From Lachnospiraceae bacterium (GTDB lineage Bacteria; Bacillota; Clostridia; Lachnospirales; Lachnospiraceae): a stretch of DNA of 47,768 nt. The position numbers and the translations under genes are program-made. The notes beneath the pieces are model-generated. The model was not told the DNA's origin, did not search any database, and saw only the letters and a program-made list of their open reading frames with translations. Location of the stretch: contig JALFHZ010000147.1 of assembly GCA_022776445.1 (NCBI GenBank), positions 1 to 47,768 on the forward strand, given 5' to 3'. Shown here piece after piece: positions 25,261-32,603 of this stretch (positions within the stretch are counted from its first letter, which is position 1; each line of letters starts with the position of its first letter).

Positions 25261-26282
25261 TGACGGACAACTTACTGGAAGTAAAAGGCTTAAAACAGTA
25301 TTACCCTGTAAAAGGCGGCATGGGTAAGGAGAAAGCTTACGTTAAGGCCGTGGACGGTGTTGATTTTGAAGTGCGCAGAGGTGAAGTATTCGGTATTGTA
25401 GGTGAGTCCGGATGCGGCAAATCTACACTGGGCAAGAGCGTCTGCAAGCTGATTGAGCCGACAGAAGGTTCGATCGTGCTGGACGGCGAGGAAATTTCCA
25501 AATATACACCGAAGCAGATGCGTGCGATCCGCAAGAAAGTACAGATGGTATTCCAGGATCCTTATGCTTCTCTGAATCCGCGTATGTCGGTTCGTGATAT
25601 CGTGGCAGAACCGCTGATTATTCACGGTCTGACCAGAACAAGAGAAGAGACGGATAAGGCAGTTATTGAGCTTCTGCGCCGTGTAGGTCTGGATGATTAC
25701 CATGCAAACCGTTACCCGCATGAGTTTTCCGGCGGACAGCGTCAGCGTATCGGTATCGCAAGGGCACTGGCTGTACAGCCGCAGCTTATCATTGCGGATG
25801 AGCCGGTTTCCGCTCTGGATGTTTCCATCCAGTCTCAGGTGCTGAACCTGATGAACCAGCTGAAGCGTGATCTGAATCTGACTTATATTTTTGTTGCGCA
25901 TGACTTGAGCGTTGTGGAGCATATCAGTGACCGGGTAGGCGTGATGTACCTGGGCAATTTCGTAGAGGTTGCAGACAAGTACAACCTGTATCAGAATCCG
26001 CTGCATCCGTATACGCAGGCACTGCTGTCTGCAGTTCCGATTCCGGATCCGAAGGCAAAACGGGAGCGTATCATTCTGGAAGGCAATATTCCTTCTGCAA
26101 TGAACCCGCCGAGCGGCTGTAAATTCCACACCCGCTGCCCGAAATGTATGGAGCGCTGTACGGTTGAGCCGCCTCAGAAATATCAGGTGGGCGATGATCA
26201 TTTCGTATATTGTCACCTGTATGATACCGAAGAGGCAAAAAAAGCAGCAAAGGCCGCTGAGGATGCGGTAAAGCATCTGTAG
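25260..26282 (+). CDS. Peptide ABC transporter ATPase, DppF-like
   Basis: A 340-residue ATPase with Walker A GESGCGKS, signature FSGGQRQRIGIARAL, Walker B LIIADEPVSALD and the DppF/OppF-type QMVFQDPYASLNPR segment. The C-terminal domain again has a cysteine group (CKFHTRCPKCMERC). It is translationally coupled to the DppD-like gene through the TGATG overlap. A terminator follows, which separates the transporter from the two peptidase genes. Confidence 0.95.
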   Translation: MTDNLLEVKGLKQYYPVKGGMGKEKAYVKAVDGVDFEVRRGEVFGIVGESGCGKSTLGKSVCKLIEPTEGSIVLDGEEISKYTPKQMRAIRKKVQMVFQDPYASLNPRMSVRDIVAEPLIIHGLTRTREETDKAVIELLRRVGLDDYHANRYPHEFSGGQRQRIGIARALAVQPQLIIADEPVSALDVSIQSQVLNLMNQLKRDLNLTYIFVAHDLSVVEHISDRVGVMYLGNFVEVADKYNLYQNPLHPYTQALLSAVPIPDPKAKRERIILEGNIPSAMNPPSGCKFHTRCPKCMERCTVEPPQKYQVGDDHFVYCHLYDTEEAKKAAKAAEDAVKHL

Positions 26283-26308
26283 GCACAGAACTGCGATGAA
26301 GTAAGACC

Positions 26309-26349
26309 GGGACCGCTGCATGAAAGACATCATGTGGCGGTTCCTTTTA
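26309..26349 (+). terminator. Terminator between transporter and peptidase genes
   Basis: GGGACCGCTGCATG (26309-26322) pairs with CATGTGGCGGTTCC (26331-26344), with a mismatch and G-U pairs, followed by TTTTATT. Some read-through into the peptidase genes is plausible because no clear promoter is seen in the 30 bases that follow. Confidence 0.7.
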
Positions 26350-26378
26350 TTCTGTAATGATTCAGGAGAATATGGATT

Positions 26379-27191
26379 ATGAAGTTATTTATCAGTGCGG
26401 ATATCGAGGGGTGTGCCGGCACTACGATGAACTATGAGACGCACAAAAATGAACCGGCATATCAGAAATTTGCGCAGCAGATGACGGAGGAAGTCGTGGC
26501 TGTCTGTGAAGCGGCGCTGGAAGCCGGTGTGGATGAGATTGTGGTAAAGGACGGGCATGGTGACGCGACCAATATTGATGTGATGGCAATGCCGGAGGGA
26601 GTGACGCTGATCCGGGGCAAGAGCGGTCATCCGATCAATATGATGTACGGTCTGGACGAGACCTTTGATGCGGTCCTGTTCATCGGATATCATGCACCTG
26701 CCGGGGATCCGGGCAGCCCGCTGAGTCATACATCTACCGGAGCCAGCAATCACATTCTGCTGAACGGTGCAAGAATGAGCGAATTTATGTTGAACAGCTA
26801 TACGGCGGCCATGTATGGCGTGCCGGTGATCTTTCTGTCCGGAGACGCAAGGATCTGTGAGCTGTCCAGAGAACTGATTCCGTCCATCACGACCGTAGCA
26901 TCCAAGCACGGAGTGGGCGGGTGCGCGTACAACATTGCGCCGCAGACCGTGATTCGGAATCTGAGAGAAGCAGTGAAGGAAATGCTGTCCGGGGACGTGC
27001 AGGCGCGGCTGGAGGCATGCAGACTGCAGCTTCCGGAGAATTTCACCTATGAAGTGAATTTTAAAGATCTGAAGAAGGCATATCAGATGTCCTTCTATCC
27101 GGGAATGGAAGTCGTAGATGAGCGAACCGACCGGATGAGCAGCAATCGATGGATGGATATCGTTACGGCTCATTCGTTTGTAGTATATTAA
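26379..27191 (+). CDS. dppA: D-aminopeptidase, M55 family (DppA type)
   Basis: A 270-residue protein that opens with the M55 metal motif SADIEG (Asp8, Glu10), then DGHGD (Asp58, His60), GYHA (His105) and HTSTG (His117, the position of the proposed nucleophile). M55 enzymes are decameric zinc D-aminopeptidases that remove N-terminal D-amino acids such as D-Ala. In Bacillus subtilis the homologue is encoded in the dpp peptide-transport operon, as here. It has no signal peptide, so it acts in the cytoplasm on imported peptides. CAGGAGAA precedes ATG 26379. Confidence 0.94.
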   Translation: MKLFISADIEGCAGTTMNYETHKNEPAYQKFAQQMTEEVVAVCEAALEAGVDEIVVKDGHGDATNIDVMAMPEGVTLIRGKSGHPINMMYGLDETFDAVLFIGYHAPAGDPGSPLSHTSTGASNHILLNGARMSEFMLNSYTAAMYGVPVIFLSGDARICELSRELIPSITTVASKHGVGGCAYNIAPQTVIRNLREAVKEMLSGDVQARLEACRLQLPENFTYEVNFKDLKKAYQMSFYPGMEVVDERTDRMSSNRWMDIVTAHSFVVY

Positions 27192-27214
27192 AAAGCAACA
27201 GGAGAAAGAAGATC

Positions 27215-28309
27215 ATGGCAGATATAAGGATTATCGAGGATTTGTCCAATGCGTTTGGACCAAGCGGGTTTGAGGAAGAGGTAGTAAAGGTTGTCCAGAA
27301 ACATTGTCAGGGACTGAACCTGCGAAACGATGCAATGCACAATGTATATGCGACGATGCCGGATGCGAAAGGCAATCGTCCGGTATTTATGCTGGATGCA
27401 CATACCGATGAATGCGGATTCATGGTACAGAATATTGAAGACAACGGCCTTCTGAGCATCATTATGCTGGGAGGTTTCCATCTGACCAGCCTTCCGGCTC
27501 ATACTGTGATCATCCGCAACGGAAAAGGAGAGAAAATCCGCGGTATCATCACCTCCAAGCCGGTTCATTTCCTGACTGCGGCACAGAAGGCGGACAATTC
27601 TCTGACAATTGAGGAGCTGAAGGTGGACGTGGGTGCCGGCAGCAGACGCGAGGTTGAGGAAGAATACGGAATCCGCATCGGAGATCCGATGATGCCGGAA
27701 GTGAAGTTTGAATACGATGAGAAGCATGGCATCTGTTTCGGCAAGGCATTTGACAATCGTCTCGGCTGTATGTGTATTATCGAGACCATGCAGGCGCTGA
27801 AGGGTGAGACGGATACGCTGGCTGTTGATGTGGTTGGCGCATTTGCGGCACAGGAGGAAGTAGGCATGCGCGGAGCTACGGTGACCGCACAGCAGGTAAA
27901 GCCGGATCTGGCGATTGTTTTTGAGGGATCTCCGGCAGATGATTTCTACTACCGCACGGGCGTTGCTCAGGGATCTCTGCGCAGGGGCGTACAGATCCGC
28001 CATATGGACAACAGCTATGTGACCAATCCGGTATTTATGGAGTATGCACATGAGATTGCTGAAAAGTATGGAATCAGGTGTCAGGATGCGGTGCGCCGCG
28101 GCGGCAGCACCAATGCAGGCAAGATCAGCCTGACCAATCAGGCGGTGCCGGTGCTGGTACTGGGCATCCCGTCCAGATATGTGCACAGCCATTATAATTT
28201 CTGCGCAAAAGAGGATATTGAGGCGACGATCAATATGGCAGTGGAAGTGATTCGCGGGCTGAACGATGAGAGAATTCGCCATATTCTGCGGCAGGATATC
28301 CTGGATTAG
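27215..28309 (+). CDS. M42-family metallopeptidase (glutamyl aminopeptidase/endoglucanase family)
   Basis: A 364-residue protein from ATG 27215 behind AGGAGAAAG; the longer frame back to 27149 lies inside dppA. Metal-site motifs are LDAHTDECGFMV (His63, Asp65), FDNRLGC, AAQEEVGMRGA with the catalytic Glu pair, and VFEGSPADD. The final RGGSTNAG and GIPSRYVHSHYN blocks are typical of M42. These cytoplasmic dodecameric (TET-like) aminopeptidases trim peptides. It is 23 bases downstream of dppA and probably co-transcribed, completing a peptide import and degradation unit. Confidence 0.93.
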   Translation: MADIRIIEDLSNAFGPSGFEEEVVKVVQKHCQGLNLRNDAMHNVYATMPDAKGNRPVFMLDAHTDECGFMVQNIEDNGLLSIIMLGGFHLTSLPAHTVIIRNGKGEKIRGIITSKPVHFLTAAQKADNSLTIEELKVDVGAGSRREVEEEYGIRIGDPMMPEVKFEYDEKHGICFGKAFDNRLGCMCIIETMQALKGETDTLAVDVVGAFAAQEEVGMRGATVTAQQVKPDLAIVFEGSPADDFYYRTGVAQGSLRRGVQIRHMDNSYVTNPVFMEYAHEIAEKYGIRCQDAVRRGGSTNAGKISLTNQAVPVLVLGIPSRYVHSHYNFCAKEDIEATINMAVEVIRGLNDERIRHILRQDILD

Positions 28310-28387
28310 AAAAATTGATCAATTGTGGCTGTTTTGCGCTAAAGTCTGTTAATTTGAAAAGAAAAACAAAATATTAACAAAATTAAA

Positions 28388-28437
28388 GCCGAAAAATCGT
28401 TAAATTTAAGCTTGAAATGACAGGTTTTTCGGCTTTT
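28388..28437 (+). terminator. Terminator after the M42 peptidase gene
   Basis: GCCGAAAAA (28388-28396) pairs perfectly with TTTTTCGGC (28425-28433) and is followed by TTTTGT. The loop of 28 bases is long but AT-rich and may fold further. Confidence 0.65.
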
Positions 28438-28505
28438 GTATATTATTATACACAAAAAAGGGAAATGATAATTTTTAAAGCTTATGCATAGTATACAAAT
28501 TGAAC

Positions 28506-28535
28506 TGGACAAAACACCCTATAGTATGTTATAGT
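28506..28535 (+). promoter_or_regulatory. Candidate promoter of the DUF3798 operon
   Basis: TGGACA (28506-28511), an 18-base spacer and TATAGT (28530-28535) lie about 33 bases before the start codon. Several overlapping TATA-like hexamers exist here, so the exact boxes are uncertain. Confidence 0.35.
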
Positions 28536-28567
28536 TGAAACGTTATCTCAAAAAAGGAGGAGAAGAA

Positions 28568-29794
28568 ATGAAAAAACGTTTACTTAGTCTGACCCTGGCA
28601 GCTGTTATGGCAGCGTCTCTGGCAGGATGCCGTGGTGCGGAACCGGCAGCAACTACCGCAGCTCCGACTGAGGCGGCAACTACCGCAGCAGCTGCAGAGT
28701 CCAAGGAAGCAGAAGCCAAGGAGGCTGAGAGTGCAGCTCCGGCCGGGAACTTCAAGATCGGTATCATTACCGGTACCGCTTCCCAGGGTGATGAAGAGAT
28801 TACTCAGGCTAACAAGATGAAAGAGAAGTATGGGGATATGATCGTCACTTCTACTTATCCGGACAACTTTACCACGGAGACGGAGACTCTGATTTCCAAC
28901 GCAGTAGCGATGGCTTCCGATCCGGAAGTAAAGGCAATTGTATGGTGTCAGGCAGTTCCGGGTACAGCAGCAGCGATCGACAAGGTTCGTGAGACACGTC
29001 CGGATATGATCTTTATCGCAGGAACTCCTGGTGAGGATCCGGGAGTTATCAATCCGAAGGCAGATATTGTTCTTCAGGTAGATGAGCCGGGCTGTGGTAT
29101 TGTGATTCCGCCGCAGGCAGCCAAGCAGGGGGCGAAGACCATGATCCATTACTCTTTCCCACGTCACATGAGTTATGCACTGATCGTTGCGCGTCATGAG
29201 AATTTGAAGAAGTACTGTGCAGAGAACGGTATCGAGCTGGTTGACGTAACCGCTCCGGACCCGACCGGCGATTCCGGTATCACCGGCGCTCAGCAGTTCA
29301 TTCTGGAAGATGTTCCGCGCCAGATCGAGAAGTATGGTAAGGATACCGTATTCTTTACTACTAACTGTGGTATGCAGGAGCCGCTGATCCGTTCCGTATT
29401 TGAGAATGGCGCAATCTACACGCTGCAGTGCTGCCCGTCTCCGTTCCATGCATTTCCTGCAGCTCTGAACATCGATATGGCAGGGCATGAAGCAGATGTT
29501 GATTACATGCTGGAGCAGCTGCAGGCTAAGGTTACCGAGGCAGATATGGGCGGACGTATTTCCACCTGGGCCGTTCCGTGTAACATGCTGTTTGTAGAGG
29601 CAGGTGTAGAGTACGCGAAGAAGGTTCTGGAAGGCGAGACCAATGGTGTTGTTCTGGATGAGCAGGTTCTGCGCGATACCATTCAGGAGTGTGCAGGCGA
29701 TGTTAAGATGACCGTTGATTATTATAAAGACGATCAGGGCAACGTAAAAGAGAACCATTTCCTGGTAATGGCAGACTTCATCACTTTTGAATAA
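28568..29794 (+). CDS. DUF3798 periplasmic-binding-like lipoprotein
   Basis: A 408-residue protein from ATG 28568 behind AAAGGAGGAGAAG; an upstream in-frame start would place the ribosome site inside the gene. Lipobox LAGC gives Cys21, followed by an Ala/Thr/Glu-rich linker to about residue 58. The mature part begins FKIGIITGTASQGDEE and has family blocks IVWCQAVPGTAAAIDKVRETRPD, APDPTGDSG, QQFILEDVPRQIEKYG and QCCPSPFHAFP, characteristic of DUF3798. The fold resembles type 1 periplasmic binding proteins. It is the likely solute receptor of the ABC transporter encoded next; its ligand is unknown. Confidence 0.9.
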   Translation: MKKRLLSLTLAAVMAASLAGCRGAEPAATTAAPTEAATTAAAAESKEAEAKEAESAAPAGNFKIGIITGTASQGDEEITQANKMKEKYGDMIVTSTYPDNFTTETETLISNAVAMASDPEVKAIVWCQAVPGTAAAIDKVRETRPDMIFIAGTPGEDPGVINPKADIVLQVDEPGCGIVIPPQAAKQGAKTMIHYSFPRHMSYALIVARHENLKKYCAENGIELVDVTAPDPTGDSGITGAQQFILEDVPRQIEKYGKDTVFFTTNCGMQEPLIRSVFENGAIYTLQCCPSPFHAFPAALNIDMAGHEADVDYMLEQLQAKVTEADMGGRISTWAVPCNMLFVEAGVEYAKKVLEGETNGVVLDEQVLRDTIQECAGDVKMTVDYYKDDQGNVKENHFLVMADFITFE

Positions 29795-29826
29795 GACTCG
29801 GATGAAATCAGACTGATATGAAAGTT

Positions 29827-29874
29827 GGGGGTTTCGCCAACCGGCGTCTTTTCGACTGCTGTTGGCGGACCCCC
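29827..29874 (+). promoter_or_regulatory. Strong hairpin between DUF3798 gene and ATPase gene
   Basis: GGGGG and CGCCAAC (29827-29841) pair with GTTGGCG and CCCCC (29861-29874) around a small internal loop and a 19-base apical loop. No T-run follows. It should act as an mRNA 3' end stabiliser or partial attenuator after the lipoprotein gene. Confidence 0.6.
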
Positions 29875-29902
29875 GATTGTTTATAGGAAGAGAGGTTTAG
29901 CT

Positions 29903-31510
29903 TTGGAAAAAACGAAGGAAACATATGTCCTGAAAATGGACAACATTGCCAAAGAGTATTCCGGCAACCGGGTTTTAAAGGGTGTGAATCTGCACATTCG
30001 TCCGGGCGAGATTCATGCCCTGATGGGAGAAAACGGTGCCGGCAAGTCCACACTGATGAATATTCTGTTTGGTATGCCGGTGATTCATTCGACCGGCGGT
30101 TTTGAAGGAACCATTGAAGTTGATGGAAAACAGGTGAATATCGATACTCCGCTGAAAGCGATGGAGCTTGGTATCGGTATGGTACATCAGGAATTTATGC
30201 TGATTCCCGGGTTCAGTGTGACTGAGAATATTAAAGTCGGGCGCGAGATCAGCAATCCGAATCTGGCAAGCAGACTTTTTGGACGATCCATGGAGACGCT
30301 GGATTATGAGGCGATGGATCGGGATGCCAGAAAAGCGTTGAAGACCATTGGTCTTCAGATTGAAGAATATGTGAAAGTTGCCGGACTTCCGGTGGGTTAT
30401 ATGCAGTTTATCGAGATTGCCAGAGAACTGGATAAGACGGGCATCCGGATTCTGGTATTTGACGAGCCGACCGCGGTTTTGACTGAATCTGAGGCGGACC
30501 GTCTTCTGGAAGCAATGCGTGTCATTTCTTCCCAGGGCATTGCAATTATCTTCATTACTCATCGACTGGATGAGGTTATGGCTGTAGCAGATGGCATGAC
30601 CATTCTGCGGGACGGAGAATTTGTTGCGAGAAAAGAAATCAAGGATACGAATGTGGCTGAGATTGCAGAGCTTATGGTTGGTCGTAAGGTAGAAAAACTC
30701 GTGGATGATAACGGAGAAGAAGACCACCGTGTGATCCATGACGATGAGATCGCAGTAAGCTTAAGAAATTATAAAGTAGATATGCCTGGTGAGCAGGTGA
30801 AAGGAATCGATCTGGATATCCGAAAAGGAGAGATTTTTGGTATCGGTGGTCTTGCGGGTCAGGGAAAACTTGGTATTCCGAATGGAATTATGGGCCTTTA
30901 CAAGGCGGAAGGTGAAGTTCGGATCAACGGCGATCTGCTGGATTTGAATCAGCTGGGTGATGCGTTGGAACATAAGGTGGCATTTGTATCCGAGGATCGC
31001 CGTGGTGTGGGACTTCTGCTGGATGAAAGTATTGAACAGAATATAGTTTTCTCAGCCATGCAGACCAACGGTAAATTCCTGAAGAAGGTTGCCTGGATGA
31101 AGCTTTATGATGCTGCTGCGGCAAAGGCACATGCGGAAAAGATGGTAAAGACTCTGGACATCCGCTGTACAGGTATTCGCCAGGCGGCAGGAAGCCTTTC
31201 GGGCGGTAATCAGCAGAAAGTATGTCTGGCCCGCGCTCTGACTCTGGAACCGGATATTCTGTTTGTATCCGAACCTACCCGCGGCATTGATATCGGAGCG
31301 AAAAAGCTGGTTCTTGAGTATCTGGCCAAGCTGAACCGCGAACAGGGGATGACAGTGATCATTGTGTCTTCCGAACTGGTGGAGCTGCGTTCCATTTCAG
31401 ACCGTATTGCGATCGTATCGGACGGTAAGCTGGCTTCCATTCTGTCTCCGGATGCTTCAGATGCGGAGTTCGGTCTGGCTATGTCCGGATCACGGAAAGG
31501 AGGACATTAA
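29903..31510 (+). CDS. RbsA-like double-domain ABC transporter ATPase
   Basis: A 535-residue protein, here started at TTG 29903 because GGAAGAGAGG lies just upstream. The frame is open further back, but that stretch is the hairpin. Domain 1 has a good Walker A, GENGAGKST (42-50), and Walker B LVFDEPTAVLT, but a divergent signature, LPVGYMQFIEIAREL. Domain 2 has a degenerate Walker A (GGLAGQGKLGI) but a good signature, LSGGNQQKV, with SEPTRGIDIG in the Walker B place. This split between one active and one degenerate site is usual for the sugar/nucleoside ABC group (CUT2). It powers the two permeases encoded downstream. Confidence 0.93.
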   Translation: MEKTKETYVLKMDNIAKEYSGNRVLKGVNLHIRPGEIHALMGENGAGKSTLMNILFGMPVIHSTGGFEGTIEVDGKQVNIDTPLKAMELGIGMVHQEFMLIPGFSVTENIKVGREISNPNLASRLFGRSMETLDYEAMDRDARKALKTIGLQIEEYVKVAGLPVGYMQFIEIARELDKTGIRILVFDEPTAVLTESEADRLLEAMRVISSQGIAIIFITHRLDEVMAVADGMTILRDGEFVARKEIKDTNVAEIAELMVGRKVEKLVDDNGEEDHRVIHDDEIAVSLRNYKVDMPGEQVKGIDLDIRKGEIFGIGGLAGQGKLGIPNGIMGLYKAEGEVRINGDLLDLNQLGDALEHKVAFVSEDRRGVGLLLDESIEQNIVFSAMQTNGKFLKKVAWMKLYDAAAAKAHAEKMVKTLDIRCTGIRQAAGSLSGGNQQKVCLARALTLEPDILFVSEPTRGIDIGAKKLVLEYLAKLNREQGMTVIIVSSELVELRSISDRIAIVSDGKLASILSPDASDAEFGLAMSGSRKGGH

Positions 31511-31511
31511 G

Positions 31512-32603
31512 ATGAATCATCCGTTAAAGAAACTGACAGCCAAATTCGGCCTGCCTCGTGTATTGATTGTTTCTTTCTTCTTTTTACTGGTGGTTGCTGC
31601 AGCAGGATTCCGAATGAATCTCCCGCAGCTGCTCAGCGATCTGCTTCGCCGCTGGGGAATGTTTGGTATTCTGGCTCTGGCCATGGTACCGGCAGTACAG
31701 TGTGGAATTGGTTTGAACTTTGGTATTTCCATGGGTATTGTAGGAGGCCTCCTGGGCGGTCTGATTGTAATTCAGATGGGAATTGCTCAGAGCCCGGCGC
31801 TCGTTGCGATCCATCCTCTTGCAGCAATGTGGGCAGCCATTCTGGTTGCGATTTTGATCGGTGTGGTTCTGGCAATCGGTATCGGTTATGGTTATGGTCT
31901 GCTCCTGAACCGCGTAAAAGGTTCTGAGATGACCGTTACGACTTATGTTGGATTTTCTATCATCGCTTTTATGAATATGATGTGGATGCTGCTGCCGTTT
32001 TCCAACGGTGAGCTGATCTGGCCGAATGCAGGTAAGGGACTTCGTAATACGATTTCGCTGGCATCCTCATTCAGCGGCGTCATGAATGATACGTTTGCGC
32101 TGCAGATCGGAGATCTGAAGATCCCAACCGGACTTTTGCTGTTCTTTTTCCTGATGTGTTTCCTGGTTTGGCTGTTTATGCGTTCCAAGACCGGTATGGC
32201 TATGAGTGCTGCCGGAGCCAATCCGATGTTTGCGAAAGCAGCAGGAATCAATGTTAATAAAATGCGACTGATTGGTACGGTTCTGTCTACGGTTCTGGCG
32301 GCAGTCGGTATTCTGGTCTATGCGCAGGGATTCGGATTCATGCAGCTGTACAATGGCCCGATGATGATGGGCTTTACCTCTGTGGCGGCCGTATTGATCG
32401 GGGGAGCAAGCCCGAAGCGCGCGGCGATTCCACATGTGCTTCTCGGAACGTTTCTGTTCCAGGGAATTCTGGCACTGGGACTTCCGGTAGCAAACCAGTT
32501 TATTCCGGAGAGCAATCTGTCCGAGGTTATGCGTCTGATCATCTCCAACGGTATCATTATTTACGCGATGACCCAGACGAAAGGAGGAAGCGGCCGTGAA
32601 TAA
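31512..32603 (+). CDS. ABC transporter permease (BPD_transp_2/RbsC-like), subunit 1
   Basis: A 363-residue membrane protein from ATG 31512, one base after the ATPase stop, with AAAGGAGG upstream; a frame open back to 31362 overlaps the ATPase and is discarded. About eight to ten helices. The family features are NFGISMGIVGG in the first half, the AAGANPMFAKAAGINVNKMRL loop near residues 233-253 that contacts the ATPase, and the late AAVLIGGASPKRA segment. It forms one half of the import channel for the unknown DUF3798 ligand. It overlaps the next gene by 8 bases. Confidence 0.92.
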   Translation: MNHPLKKLTAKFGLPRVLIVSFFFLLVVAAAGFRMNLPQLLSDLLRRWGMFGILALAMVPAVQCGIGLNFGISMGIVGGLLGGLIVIQMGIAQSPALVAIHPLAAMWAAILVAILIGVVLAIGIGYGYGLLLNRVKGSEMTVTTYVGFSIIAFMNMMWMLLPFSNGELIWPNAGKGLRNTISLASSFSGVMNDTFALQIGDLKIPTGLLLFFFLMCFLVWLFMRSKTGMAMSAAGANPMFAKAAGINVNKMRLIGTVLSTVLAAVGILVYAQGFGFMQLYNGPMMMGFTSVAAVLIGGASPKRAAIPHVLLGTFLFQGILALGLPVANQFIPESNLSEVMRLIISNGIIIYAMTQTKGGSGRE

